Assembly: GCF_000416235.1 (NCBI RefSeq) | Contig: NZ_ATLO01000053.1 | Span: 167,493-231,492, forward strand | Direction of reading: 5' to 3' | DNA from: Pseudomonas sp. CFII64 | GTDB taxonomy: Bacteria; Pseudomonadota; Gammaproteobacteria; Pseudomonadales; Pseudomonadaceae | Length of the DNA: 64,000 bases | Shown here: positions 34,130 to 42,764 of the stretch, piece by piece | Position numbering within the stretch: the stretch's first letter is position 1 | Layout of the letters: each line of letters begins with the position of its first letter | Position numbers and translations under genes: made by a program | Notes under the pieces: generated by a model | What the model was told of the DNA's origin: nothing | The model's input: the letters and a program-made list of their open reading frames with translations, nothing else | The model's database searches: none

Positions 34130-34855
34130 ATGAGCAAGTTCGAGCATTTTGACGCTAATCCGGATGGCCGCGATTTTGCGGTGGGCGATATCCACGGGCA
34201 TTTCAGTCGGCTGCAAAGGGTGCTGGATGAGGCAGGTTTTGATCCTGTCGTGGACCGGTTGTTCAGCGTGGGTGATCTGGTCGACCGTGGCCCGGAAAGC
34301 GAGCTGGCGCTGGATTGGCTGGCCAGACCGTGGTTCTTTGCCATTCAGGGCAACCATGAGTTTCTGGCGATTCAGCATGTCCAGCACCGGCCGCTGGATT
34401 ACCGAATGTACAAAGCCAGCGGTGGCGCCTGGTTTCTTGAACTCAAGCCTGATGCCCAGGCGCTTTTCGCGGCGCAATTCGCCCGCATGCCTCTGGCGCT
34501 GGAAGTGGAAACGGCTTGCGGGCTGATTGGTCTGGTGCATGCCGATTGCCCGTTGCCGACCTGGGATTTATTACGCACGACGTTATTGGGGCACATGCCC
34601 GAGCAGAGCGGGCTTGAGGAATTCTGCCAATGGTCGCGCAAGCGTCTGCAGTTGCAGGACATGAGCGGTATTCCCGACCTGCGCGCGCTGATCGTCGGCC
34701 ATACGCCGCTGCCAGAGCCGCAAACCTTAGGCAATGTGTTGCACATCGACACCGGAGGCTGGCGCTCCAATGGCAGTGGTTATTTCACGCTGGTTGATCT
34801 GGCGACGCTGGAAATGAACTCGCCGCCGACATCCGCGCCCGATACGGGAGTCTAG
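34130..34855 (+). CDS. PPP-type serine/threonine protein phosphatase (metallophosphoesterase)
   Basis: The ATG at 34130 follows AAGGGG. The 241-residue protein shows the metal-binding motifs GDIHGHF, GDLVDRGPES and GNHEFLA, and a later VGHTPLPEP, as in the lambda phosphatase/PrpA-PrpB group. Such enzymes hydrolyse phospho-monoesters of proteins or small molecules. Targets are unknown. A second, unrelated-subfamily phosphoesterase gene lies 141 bases downstream beyond a REP hairpin. Confidence 0.85.
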   Translation: MSKFEHFDANPDGRDFAVGDIHGHFSRLQRVLDEAGFDPVVDRLFSVGDLVDRGPESELALDWLARPWFFAIQGNHEFLAIQHVQHRPLDYRMYKASGGAWFLELKPDAQALFAAQFARMPLALEVETACGLIGLVHADCPLPTWDLLRTTLLGHMPEQSGLEEFCQWSRKRLQLQDMSGIPDLRALIVGHTPLPEPQTLGNVLHIDTGGWRSNGSGYFTLVDLATLEMNSPPTSAPDTGV

Positions 34856-34869
34856 GTACGGGCGGCTGG

Positions 34870-34930
34870 TCGGGGACAAGTCCCCTCCTACCGGTCCGCG
34901 TTATACCGGTAGGAGGGGACTTGTCCCCGA
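34870..34930. repeat. REP hairpin, 26-bp perfect arms
   Basis: The arms 34870-34895 and 34905-34930 are perfectly complementary (TCGGGGACAAGTCCCCTCC...) around a 9-base loop. It sits between two same-strand phosphoesterase genes. It shares its arm sequence with the repeat at 15121-15138. Confidence 0.85.
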
Positions 34931-34996
34931 TAGCGCCAGTGCAGGCAATGAAGGGTCGAATCAATCCCATCGCTTCCCATGAGATAAACGATACCC

Positions 34997-35455
34997 ATGA
35001 AAATCGGCCTGATTTCCGATACCCACGGGCTGTTACGCCCGCAAGCCCTGGAGGCGTTGCGCGGCTGCGCCCAGCTGATTCACGCCGGCGATATCGGCAA
35101 GCCACAGATCCTCGACGCCTTGCGCGCCATTGCGCCGCTGACCGTGGTGCGTGGCAATAACGACCTGGACGACGCCTGGGCCGGCGATGTGCCGCATTCG
35201 GCAATGCTGCGTGCGGGGGACGTCGGCATCTACGTCACCCATATCCCGGCGGACGTACCGCAGACGCTGCCAGCCAACATCGACGTGGTCGTCACTGGCC
35301 ACACCCACAAGCCGCTGATCGAGCAACGGGACGGCGTGTTGTTCATCAACCCGGGCAGCGCCGGTCCGCGACGTTTCAAGCTACCGATTGCGGTGGGCTT
35401 GCTGCACATCGACGAGCAAGGCGTGCGTGGCGAGTTGATTGAACTGACGCTGTAA
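34997..35455 (+). CDS. YfcE/MJ0936-family phosphodiesterase
   Basis: The 152-residue protein has all metallophosphoesterase signatures of the YfcE group: LISDTHG, HAGDIG, VRGNND and GHTHKP, and ends with INPGSAGPRRF. These are small phosphodiesterases. The ATG at 34997 is preceded by GAGATAAACG, a weak ribosome site. It converges with the binding-protein gene, whose stop is the next base. Confidence 0.87.
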   Translation: MKIGLISDTHGLLRPQALEALRGCAQLIHAGDIGKPQILDALRAIAPLTVVRGNNDLDDAWAGDVPHSAMLRAGDVGIYVTHIPADVPQTLPANIDVVVTGHTHKPLIEQRDGVLFINPGSAGPRRFKLPIAVGLLHIDEQGVRGELIELTL

Positions 35456-36247
35456 TTACTTGGCGATCGGGTCCAGTCCGCTGTTTTTGATCGCCGGGGC
35501 AGCCGCCAGGGAGCCCAGATAATCCAGCAGTTGTCTGGCCTGCTCCGGGTGAGCGCTGCGTGACGCCACACCGCCGGAATACAGAGTCATCTGCTGCGCC
35601 TGATCAGGGATCAGGCCGATGATATCGATGCCTTCCACAGGTTTGAGTTCGCTCAGCTGCTGAAAGCCGATCTGCGCATCGCCACGGGCCACCACTTCTC
35701 CCACGGGAGTGGCCTGGATCATGTGGCTTTTGTCCTTGATCCGGTCGGCAATGTGCATCTGATTGAACAGCACGCGAGACAGGTAAACACCGCTGGCACT
35801 GTCAGAATAGGCAATGGATTTGGCGTCGATCAACGTTTGCTTGAACGCGTCCATGGTGCTGATATCGGGTTTCGGATCACCGTGACGGATGGCCATGGCA
35901 ATGTAGGATTTGCCCAGGTCGACGCGGCTCTTGGGGTCGACCTGACCATCCTTGATCAGCTTGTCCAGGGCCGAGCTGACCATCAACACCACATCGGCGG
36001 GCTCATGACGTGCCAGCCGGTTGGGAATGGCTTGCGGCGTAGCGCCCATGGACGGCGCGACCTCAGCCACCAGGCGTACGCCGGTGCGCTGTTCGTAATC
36101 GGCGCTGATCGCTTTGAATGCACCCATGATGCCGCCGGAGCTGAGAACGATAAGCTCAACGGGTTTGGCCACCGTTGCAGCGTGAACAAAGGCCACCGGA
36201 ACGAAAGAAAGGGCGGCGCTGAGCAAATAAGGAAGAATTTTTTTCAT
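35456..36247 (-). CDS. Periplasmic substrate-binding protein, molybdate-like (ModA-type)
   Basis: The ATG at 36247 gives a clean signal peptide (MKKILPYLLSAALSFVPVAFVHA). The 263-residue protein follows the SBP_bac_11/ModA-like fold: LIVLSSGGIMGAFKAISADYEQRTG, ADVVLMVSS, IAYSDSASGVYLSRV and QIGFQQLSELKPV. True molybdate binding is uncertain because no modBC genes are nearby. Solitary members of this group are common in Pseudomonas. Confidence 0.75.
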   Translation of the reverse strand: MKKILPYLLSAALSFVPVAFVHAATVAKPVELIVLSSGGIMGAFKAISADYEQRTGVRLVAEVAPSMGATPQAIPNRLARHEPADVVLMVSSALDKLIKDGQVDPKSRVDLGKSYIAMAIRHGDPKPDISTMDAFKQTLIDAKSIAYSDSASGVYLSRVLFNQMHIADRIKDKSHMIQATPVGEVVARGDAQIGFQQLSELKPVEGIDIIGLIPDQAQQMTLYSGGVASRSAHPEQARQLLDYLGSLAAAPAIKNSGLDPIAK

Positions 36248-36346
36248 TTGAAGATAAACCTGGCAGTGAAAGGAACGCGGTGGATTATGTGGGAAAGTCA
36301 TCCTCCACGCGCGCTTATCGGCTGATTGCCAGGGCCATTGGGCTTT

Positions 36347-36607
36347 TTATCCTTCCTCGCTCGGGCGGCACTCGATCTTGTAGCGTTTGGCATTTTTCCA
36401 GGCCGGGTAGTCGATGCGGGTCTGCTTGACAGCCTTTGCGAGAGTGGCGGCTTCAACAGGAACGTCGCCCTGTCGAGCGTCTGGACCTAGGCCGTTGGTG
36501 ATTTTCCTGTCATGGACCGCACAGTCAAATGTCCCGGCCCAACTCAATGTTGGCGTTACTGTAAAGATCATGAAGGCCGACAGGATTTTCGCTTTTTTAG
36601 AGAACAT
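36347..36607 (-). CDS. Small secreted hypothetical protein
   Basis: The 86-residue product has a signal peptide (MFSKKAKILSAFMIFTVTPTLSWA) and a mature part of about 62 residues with two cysteines (FDCAVHD, IECRPSEEG) that could form a disulfide. GGGAGTTTTAAGC precedes the ATG. It has no recognised family and stands alone. Confidence 0.6.
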   Translation of the reverse strand: MFSKKAKILSAFMIFTVTPTLSWAGTFDCAVHDRKITNGLGPDARQGDVPVEAATLAKAVKQTRIDYPAWKNAKRYKIECRPSEEG

Positions 36608-36834
36608 GCTTAAAACTCCCTGTAAAGGTGTAGCGGATAGTCATAGTAGGACATCGATTGTTGTGCAGCCTAATCGGATAAAAAGCCTGGGTATTTATGT
36701 TTCAAAAATGCAACGCAAGCGTTGTTCCCTGGTACGTATCGATACAGTCGCGTTATATTGTGCTCGGCCGATGTGCAGCTATATTTCTAAAGTCACTGTC
36801 AGTCCCGTTTTGTCATTAGCTAATTGAAACCCCA

Positions 36835-37458
36835 ATGACCACACCCTCAGAAACCGATACATCGGGTCTAAGGTGTTACGACAAGGTTGTCGATGCTGTC
36901 ACCTACAAGGTTCCACGCGGTATCACGCGCGATGCGCGAGGTCGGGTGTGGATTGTTCGTGTGATCAAGAATACGCGGCTGGTGGTCAATGCCAGGTTTA
37001 CCGATGCGCGGTTTGGCAGTGTCCGGCATGCGCTGGATGCAGCGATTATTCACCTGTTGCACAGTGGGCATGCTTCGCTGAGCGATGAAGTGTTGCAACT
37101 GAGTGACACGGCGGTGGTGCATTGGCGCAAGCGCAGCGGGATTGGGCTGTGCGCTGTGGCCTATGTCACCAGTCCGGGGCGCGGGCGTGGCGGGACCTTT
37201 TTTCTCTCGACTTACAAGCGCGTGGCCAGCGGGCGCGGCATGGAGAAGTTTCGCATGCGGCTGATCGAGGTGCTGCAGAGCGCTTACATGACGGCGCAGC
37301 AAGTGCCAAATGGGCCAGAAGTGATGCATCAACAAGTGGTCGCGCAGATCGATGCGTTATTGCTGAGCGATGATTTCAGATTATTCCTGGCTGCCGGCAA
37401 ACGAAAAGCCGATCACATTGTCGTTGTCCATTATATTGCCAATCTTGATGAGCAATAA
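36835..37458 (+). CDS. Free-standing two-repeat domain protein, possibly AP2-like
   Basis: The 207-residue protein is a paralogue of the C-terminal two-thirds of the toxin fusion at 38010 (shared blocks: YxVPRGIxRDAxG, RFxDARFG, VVHWRKRSGIGLCAVAYVTS, FFLSTYKRVASG, LAAGKRKAD). Two halves each show a W-V/L-x-V then F...A pattern (VWIVRVIKNTRLVVNARFTDARFG and GIGLCAVAYVTS...), like AP2 DNA-binding folds. This fold guess is weak. It has no signal peptide or membrane segment and is basic. It is separated from the toxin pair by 327 bases. Function unknown. Confidence 0.55.
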   Translation: MTTPSETDTSGLRCYDKVVDAVTYKVPRGITRDARGRVWIVRVIKNTRLVVNARFTDARFGSVRHALDAAIIHLLHSGHASLSDEVLQLSDTAVVHWRKRSGIGLCAVAYVTSPGRGRGGTFFLSTYKRVASGRGMEKFRMRLIEVLQSAYMTAQQVPNGPEVMHQQVVAQIDALLLSDDFRLFLAAGKRKADHIVVVHYIANLDEQ

Positions 37459-37785
37459 CTCACGTTTTATCCCTGTGTTCAAAATAGCAAGTGATTGAAT
37501 GTCGCAGGCTGGCGATGATTTGACTAGTAGAACGCTTGAAAACTATTAGTCTTTCAGAAGAATCATGGAGTTTTATAAAGGCTATGTAATGACTTTGTAT
37601 TGAATTGCATACAGGGTGATGGCCTATAGCGACTATATGCTAAGTTGATCAATATGCTGTAAAGTTGTTATGGTTTCGAAAGTTTCCAAGTAAGCGCATG
37701 GCAGGATGCTATCAGGTTATAGGTTTTTTCAGGTTGCGTGCAGATGACGCTGCACCCTGAATTCAAGGTGAGCAGGACATAATCG
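37459..37785. other. AT-rich spacer before the toxin-antitoxin pair
   Basis: These 327 bases are distinctly AT-rich (for example 37520-37700) and carry no gene. They should hold the promoter of the antitoxin-toxin operon and could bind the antitoxin, as such pairs usually control themselves. Confidence 0.5.
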
Positions 37786-38013
37786 ATGAACCCTGTCGTT
37801 TCGTTTCGTATGGATCCAGCACTTTTTGAGCAGCTCAATCTTCTGGTGGCAGCGACTCACCGGGACCGGCCGTATCATTTGCGACAAGCGCTGGCTAACT
37901 ATATCGAACAGCAGATCTGGCAGATTGGATCCATTCAGGAAGGTTTGGATGATGCAAAGGTAGGGAACTTCATTGAATTGACTGATATTGAACGCAAGTG
38001 GGGCCTGGAGTGA
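37786..38013 (+). CDS. Ribbon-helix-helix antitoxin
   Basis: The 75-residue protein starts NPVVSFRMDPALFEQLNLLVAATHRDRPYHLRQALANYI, the beta strand plus two helices of CopG/ParD-type antitoxins. The tail (IQEGLDDAKVGNFIELTDIERKWGLE) is the acidic, toxin-binding segment. A GAGCAGGAC element precedes the ATG. The stop overlaps the start of the toxin gene, typical of these pairs. Confidence 0.85.
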   Translation: MNPVVSFRMDPALFEQLNLLVAATHRDRPYHLRQALANYIEQQIWQIGSIQEGLDDAKVGNFIELTDIERKWGLE

Positions 38014-38945
38014 TTCTTAGATTAACGCGTAAGGCGAGCTCGGACCTGGACGGCATTTACGAACATTACAAAGAGCTGCTGGGACCTGATCAGGCGAAGG
38101 CGGTCGTGAATGATGTGGTTCATGAAGCCAAGGCCCTGCAGGAAGCTGGGCTTGCCAGCACCGGTCGACCTACCGACGTGCCCGCTGTCAGGGAGTTCAT
38201 CCATCAACGCTGGCCCTTCCTGACCAGTTTTCAGGTCACCGCAGGCTCGGTTGAAATACTCCGCTTTCTGCACAAGAACGGTCAGCCGCTCAATCAGCCG
38301 CTTTTTCAGCAGGATCAGAGTGAATCTGATGCTGGCGTGTCTGCTTCAGGCCTCAGAACCTATGCCAAGGTCGTGGACGGTGTTACCTATAACGTGCCGC
38401 GCGGAATCAACCGCGACGCCAAGGGTAACGCCTGGATTGTGCGGGCGATCAAAGACAAGCAGTTGGTCCTCTCCGAGCGTTTCAACGATGCCCGTTTTGG
38501 CGGCACGTTGCGGGCATTGGAGTGCGCCATTGGCCATCTGACCCACAGTGGCCATGCCTGGCAGGGCAGCGATGTTCTGACCTTGAACCAGCGCTCAACC
38601 GTTCATTGGCGCAAACGCAGTGGCGTTGGGTTGTGTGCGGTGGCTTATGTCACCAGCAAAGGTCCGGGTCGCGGGGAAACATTCTTCCTGTCGACCTACA
38701 AGCGCGTGGCCAGCGGTAAAGGTCTGGATAAGTTGCGCAGCAAAATGCTGACGGTCCTGCAGCACGCCTATCGGGTAGAACTCGACTGCGACGAAGTCCC
38801 GCAATGGGCGTTGGATGAGATGGGCGCAGAGCTGGATCGGTTATGGCAAGACGTGGCTTTTGCAGCATTTCTTGCAGCCGGAAAGCGCAAGGCCGATCAG
38901 ATTGCGGTCGCCGATTATCTGGGGCAAACCTCAGGCACTTGCTAA
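38010..38945 (+). CDS. ParE-like toxin fused to a two-repeat domain of unknown function
   Basis: I choose the GTG at 38010, which overlaps the antitoxin stop (GTGA) and has GGGG seven bases upstream; a GTG at 37998 is also possible. Residues 1-95 are a ParE/RelE-type toxin (TRKASSDLDGIYEHYKELLG, GRPTDVPAVREFIHQRWPF, SVEILRFLHKNGQP). Residues about 110-311 are an extra domain related to the 36835 protein (GVTYNVPRGINRDAKGNAWIV, VVHWRKRSGVGLCAVAYVTS, FFLSTYKRVASG). Plain ParE toxins are about 100 residues. The added domain may bind DNA or a host target. The fusion is seen directly; the function is not known. Confidence 0.8.
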   Translation: MILRLTRKASSDLDGIYEHYKELLGPDQAKAVVNDVVHEAKALQEAGLASTGRPTDVPAVREFIHQRWPFLTSFQVTAGSVEILRFLHKNGQPLNQPLFQQDQSESDAGVSASGLRTYAKVVDGVTYNVPRGINRDAKGNAWIVRAIKDKQLVLSERFNDARFGGTLRALECAIGHLTHSGHAWQGSDVLTLNQRSTVHWRKRSGVGLCAVAYVTSKGPGRGETFFLSTYKRVASGKGLDKLRSKMLTVLQHAYRVELDCDEVPQWALDEMGAELDRLWQDVAFAAFLAAGKRKADQIAVADYLGQTSGTC

Positions 38946-38963
38946 ACCTTATGCCCAGAAACA

Positions 38964-38987
38964 ATTAAGCCCGGCAAAAGCCGGGCT
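38964..38987 (-). terminator. Terminator hairpin of the repeat-protein gene
   Basis: AGCCCGGC-AAAA-GCCGGGCT forms a perfect 8-bp stem. On the minus strand it is followed by TTAATTG, and it lies 20 bases past the stop at 39008. It supports 39008 as the original end of that gene. Confidence 0.7.
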
Positions 38988-39007
38988 GGAGAAGAGCAGG
39001 GAAGGGA

Positions 39008-39605
39008 TTAGCTCAGGCGATTTGCACCAACGTGATCGGCACCATCAGCAGCAACACGGTTTGCACCAACGCGATCAGCACCATCAGCAGCAACGCGGTT
39101 TGCACCAACGCGATCAGCACCATCAGCAGCAACGCGGTTTGCACCAACGCGATCAGCACCATCAGCAGCAACGCGGTTTGCACCAACGCGATCAGCACCA
39201 TCAGCAGCAACGCGGTTTGCACCAACGCGATCAGCACCATCAGCAGCAACGCGGGTCAGCGGCAACACGGTTTGCACCAACGCGATCGGCACCATCAGCA
39301 GCAACGCGGTTTGCACCAACGCGATCAGCACCATCAGCAGCAACGCGGTTTGCACCAACGCGATCAGCACCATCAGCAGCAACGCGGTTTGCACCAACGC
39401 GATCAGCACCATCAGCAGCAACGCGGTTTGCACCAACGCGATCGGCACCATCAGCAGCAACGCGGTTTGCACCGACACGATCAGCGCCATCAGCAGCGAT
39501 GACGGTTGCGTTCAGTTGTTCGTGGCCATTCACGGCTGGCAAAGCGAAAGCGCTCGAAGCCAATACAGAGAAAGCCAGGCCGAAGATCAGTTTTGAAGTT
39601 TTCAT
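39008..39605 (-). pseudogene. Secreted tandem-repeat protein gene split by a frameshift
   Basis: The ATG at 39605 follows GGAG and opens a signal peptide (MKTSKLIFGLAFSVLASSAFA). The mature start LPAVNGHEQLNATVIAADG leads into 13-residue repeats (AADGADRVGANRV). After six repeats the frame changes: an odd 16-base partial unit near 39254-39273 shifts it, and translation stops at 39240 after AADPRCC (121 residues). In the other frame the same 13-residue repeat continues for six more units to a natural end (ANRLS, stop at 39008) and a terminator. The intact form would be about 190 residues. Role unknown; surface or secreted is likely. Confidence 0.75.
39024..39507. repeat. Twelve 39-bp tandem repeats in two blocks
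   Basis: Units begin at 39024, 39063, 39102, 39141, 39180, 39219 and, after a 55-base step, at 39274, 39313, 39352, 39391, 39430 and 39469. Inner units are nearly identical; outer ones diverge (for example GTGATCGG in the first, GACACGATCAGC in the last). The unit has no stop codon in several frames, which is why long false reading frames appear on both strands. There are no unique spacers, so it is not a CRISPR. Confidence 0.95.
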
Positions 39606-39912
39606 GGTAGTTGCTCCAGATCGAATAATGGGGGTGTTAACTCGGTATGGAGGCAATGCTACGCCGCTGAGATTTATTGAGAACTCATTGCGATTGGTAC
39701 CCATCATTGCTCAAATTGATAGTTGCAACGCTTCTGTGGTCCGTCATGGTGCAAGGCACCGCTGATACGCCGTGTGTCGTGTGCACTGCTGAATAGTGCG
39801 TGGAGATGGCATCATAGGTTCGGTTTGGCAGATCCCGGCAGGCAAACCTGCAATGGCGTCGTACCGTGCTGAAAGTCTGATTGAATCCCGAAAGGCATAA
39901 AAGAGTAGTTGT
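39606..39912. other. Intergenic region before the GGDEF-EAL gene
   Basis: About 300 bases between divergent genes. It should hold the promoters of the repeat-protein gene and the GGDEF-EAL gene. No operator or RNA was recognised. Confidence 0.45.
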
Positions 39913-42561
39913 GTGAATAATGCCCCGTTGACTGCACGATATGTTGCTCGCTTCTATAGCACCTGTTTATTGCCCGTTGGCGTTTTGCTTATTGGCGCGA
40001 TGCTTTCCTACGGCGTGGGACGGCTCGATAACGAACGGCAAAAAAACAGTGAACGAGCAAAAATCGCCCTGAAAGTCAGCGGAGTGGGCGCGCAACTGGA
40101 AAACCATATTCGCTCCGCTTTCAGCGAGACCGAAGGTATTGCCCAACTGTTGAGCTCCGATGGTTTTATATCGTCGACGCATTTGCGCAGCATGGCGCAA
40201 AGCGCGATTGATTCAGTGCCCTATATCCGGCATGTCGTCCTGGCACCCAATGACATCGTCAGTGATGTGTATCCCCTGGATGGCAATGAAAGTGTTGTTC
40301 GCCTGGATTATCGAACCCTGGCTGATCAATACCCTCTTTTGCAGAAAGCCCAACTGTCCAGGTCTGCCCTGATTGCAGGTCCTTTATCCCTTTATCAAGG
40401 CGGACGAGCGCTGATTTATCGGCGTCCGGTCTTTCTGTCAGGCCATACCGGGCGCGATCTGTATTGGGGCAGTATTTCAGTGGTCGCCGATATTGATCGG
40501 CTCTTGCTGGCCGGCGGCATCAACGCCAACGACGAGTTGGCGCTGGCGCTGCGTGGCCATGACGGGCTGGGTGAGGCGGGCGACATCATTCACGGCGACC
40601 CGGCGTTGTTTCAGGGCCAACCGGTCCTGGTCTCGGTAAATATCCCGGGCGGAAGTTGGCAACTGGCTGGCCAGCCCATTGCAGGTTGGCCGTCGATTTC
40701 GCTGTTGGATTCCTCGCTGTTCATCATGGCCTTGGGCGGCACGCTGCTGCTGAGCCTTTTTGCTTTGCAGGTCAGTGTGAGCCACCGGTTGATTCGCCGA
40801 CGCAATAGAGAACTGTGGCAAGAAATCACCGAGCGCCAGAGCATCACCTCGTCACTGGTGCAGAGCGAAGACCGCTTTCGCGCGTTGTTCGAGCGTTCTC
40901 CCGATCCGATCTGGATTGTCGGACCGGACCGCGTGATCAATCTTGCCAACTCAGCTGCTTTGCAGGCCTTGGGCTTTGATCGCGAAGCGTTTCAGGGCAT
41001 CACCGTACTCGATATTTCTCCGGAGTTTCAGGCCGATGGTCAGCGCTCGGAGGACAAAGTGAAAGTTGTGCTGGAGCAGCTTAAAAACGAAGGTTCGCTG
41101 CGCTTTGAGTGGCTGCACAAGCGCGCCGACGGCAGTGTTTTCCCGGCTGAAGTGACGCTGTGCGCGCTGCAACTGGCGCACGAACACGTCACTTACGCCA
41201 TCGTGCGGGATATTTCCGAACGCAAGAAAGCCAAGCAGGAGCTTGAGCGCCTGGCCCATTTCGATTCCGTCACAAACCTGCCCAACCGGGTTTTTTTTTA
41301 CAAGTCTCTGACCCAGGCCATTGAGCGAGCGACCGAGGCGAATACCAGCCTCGCCGTGCTGATTCTGGATCTGGATGGCTTCAAGCTGGTCAACGACAGC
41401 TTGGGTCATCCCATGGGCGATTTGCTGTTGCAACAGGCCACCCATCGTTTCAGCGATGCCGTCAGGCCGGCTGGCATCGTGGCCAGATTGGGCGGTGACG
41501 AGTTTGCCTTCATCCTCTATGACCTGCACAGCGCAGCCGATGCCATTCCCGTGGTGCAAACGCTGTTGCAAGCGCTGCATCAGTCCTTTGACTTGCAAGG
41601 GACCGCTGCCTTGGTGACCGCCAGTATCGGCGTGGCCATGGGCCCGCAACACGGGGTCACCGCGCAAGGCCTGCTGACCCAGGCGGATACGGCGATGTAC
41701 GCGGCCAAGGAGTCGGGCCGCAACGATTACCGATTCTATGAGGCGCAGATGACCACACTCATCCAGGCCCGGGTTTCCCTTGAAAGAGCGTTGCGTCGCG
41801 CGCTGGAGCACAACGAGTTCGAGATCTGGTATCAACCCAAGCTGGATCTCGCAACGGGCGCTCTGGATGGCGTGGAGGCATTGATCCGCTGGCGCAATCC
41901 TGAGTTGGGCCTGGTTTCGCCGGCGGATTTCATCCCGCTGGCCGAACGCACCGGGCTGATTATTCCGATTGGCGAATGGGTGCTCGATGAGGTGTGCAGT
42001 CAGGCTCGACGCTGGCGCGAAAGCGGGTGTTTCAGCCAGCGAATAGCCGTCAATGTGGCGGTGTTGCAGATCGAGCGCAGCGACTTCGTGGAAGCAGTCA
42101 GACAGGCCTTGCAGCGCCATGGCCTTACACCTCAGGCGCTGGAAATCGAGGTCACGGAAAGTCTGGTCATGGAGCGCCAGGAATTGGCCCAGGACGTTCT
42201 AGGTCGTTTACAGGCCATGGGCCTGAAGGTGGCGGTCGATGATTTCGGTACCGGCTATTCCTCGCTGGCCTACCTGAAAGACCTGCCCATCGATAATCTG
42301 AAAATCGACCGCACGTTCATATCGGATCTGCCCCATGGCGCGGGCTACATCGCGATCACCCGGGCAATCATCGACCTGGGCCACGCCCTGGGTTTTACCG
42401 TCACCGCAGAAGGCATCGAAACGCCCGAGCAACTGGCGTTCCTGCAAGGCGCCGGCTGCGATAATGGCCAAGGCTACCTGATCAGCCGACCGATGCCGGC
42501 CAACCAGTTCGAGGCCTGGCTGGAGGGTGAACTGCCTACCGGCGCTGCACGCATCAGGTAG
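39913..42561 (+). CDS. Membrane GGDEF-EAL protein with CHASE and PAS sensors
   Basis: The 882-residue protein starts at a GTG. It has an N-terminal membrane helix (about 15-32), a periplasmic CHASE-like domain (60-270, SMAQSAIDSVPYIRHVVLAPND) and a second helix (about 272-295, LLDSSLFIMALGGTLLLSLFALQV). A PAS domain (316-425), GGDEF (RLGGDEFAFILYD) and EAL (GVEALIRWRNPELG, DDFGTGYSSL) complete it. The cyclase motif is intact but the RxxD inhibitory site is missing. The EAL motifs look complete, so it may degrade c-di-GMP, make it, or do both. It stands alone. Confidence 0.9.
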   Translation: MNNAPLTARYVARFYSTCLLPVGVLLIGAMLSYGVGRLDNERQKNSERAKIALKVSGVGAQLENHIRSAFSETEGIAQLLSSDGFISSTHLRSMAQSAIDSVPYIRHVVLAPNDIVSDVYPLDGNESVVRLDYRTLADQYPLLQKAQLSRSALIAGPLSLYQGGRALIYRRPVFLSGHTGRDLYWGSISVVADIDRLLLAGGINANDELALALRGHDGLGEAGDIIHGDPALFQGQPVLVSVNIPGGSWQLAGQPIAGWPSISLLDSSLFIMALGGTLLLSLFALQVSVSHRLIRRRNRELWQEITERQSITSSLVQSEDRFRALFERSPDPIWIVGPDRVINLANSAALQALGFDREAFQGITVLDISPEFQADGQRSEDKVKVVLEQLKNEGSLRFEWLHKRADGSVFPAEVTLCALQLAHEHVTYAIVRDISERKKAKQELERLAHFDSVTNLPNRVFFYKSLTQAIERATEANTSLAVLILDLDGFKLVNDSLGHPMGDLLLQQATHRFSDAVRPAGIVARLGGDEFAFILYDLHSAADAIPVVQTLLQALHQSFDLQGTAALVTASIGVAMGPQHGVTAQGLLTQADTAMYAAKESGRNDYRFYEAQMTTLIQARVSLERALRRALEHNEFEIWYQPKLDLATGALDGVEALIRWRNPELGLVSPADFIPLAERTGLIIPIGEWVLDEVCSQARRWRESGCFSQRIAVNVAVLQIERSDFVEAVRQALQRHGLTPQALEIEVTESLVMERQELAQDVLGRLQAMGLKVAVDDFGTGYSSLAYLKDLPIDNLKIDRTFISDLPHGAGYIAITRAIIDLGHALGFTVTAEGIETPEQLAFLQGAGCDNGQGYLISRPMPANQFEAWLEGELPTGAARIR

Positions 42562-42592
42562 GACCGGACCTGTCCGGGAATCAGGCGCCTCG
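42559..42592. repeat. Single REP half-element
   Basis: GGTAGGACCGGACCTGTCCG right after the GGDEF-EAL stop is one palindrome of the local REP type without an inverted partner. It may work as a weak transcription end. Confidence 0.5.
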
Positions 42593-42764
42593 GTGACCCA
42601 GCTCCACCGCGTCATCGTCCTTCGCGGGCAAGCCTCGCTCCAACGGGGGCCGGTGCTTGCTGCGCGACGAGGGTTCTCCTGGCGACACGCTGCAGCGCGA
42701 GGCGACTGCCACGCGATTGTATAATTTCAGGATGGACCGATAATCATTTCCTCTGCCACAGCCT

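Noticed and set aside
39024..39507. CRISPR array
   Set aside because: Units follow each other directly without unique spacers, and there are no cas genes.
39008..39765. Several long reading frames on both strands across the 39-bp repeats
   Set aside because: They arise because the 39-bp unit lacks stop codons in several frames; only the minus frame with a signal peptide and ribosome site is credible.
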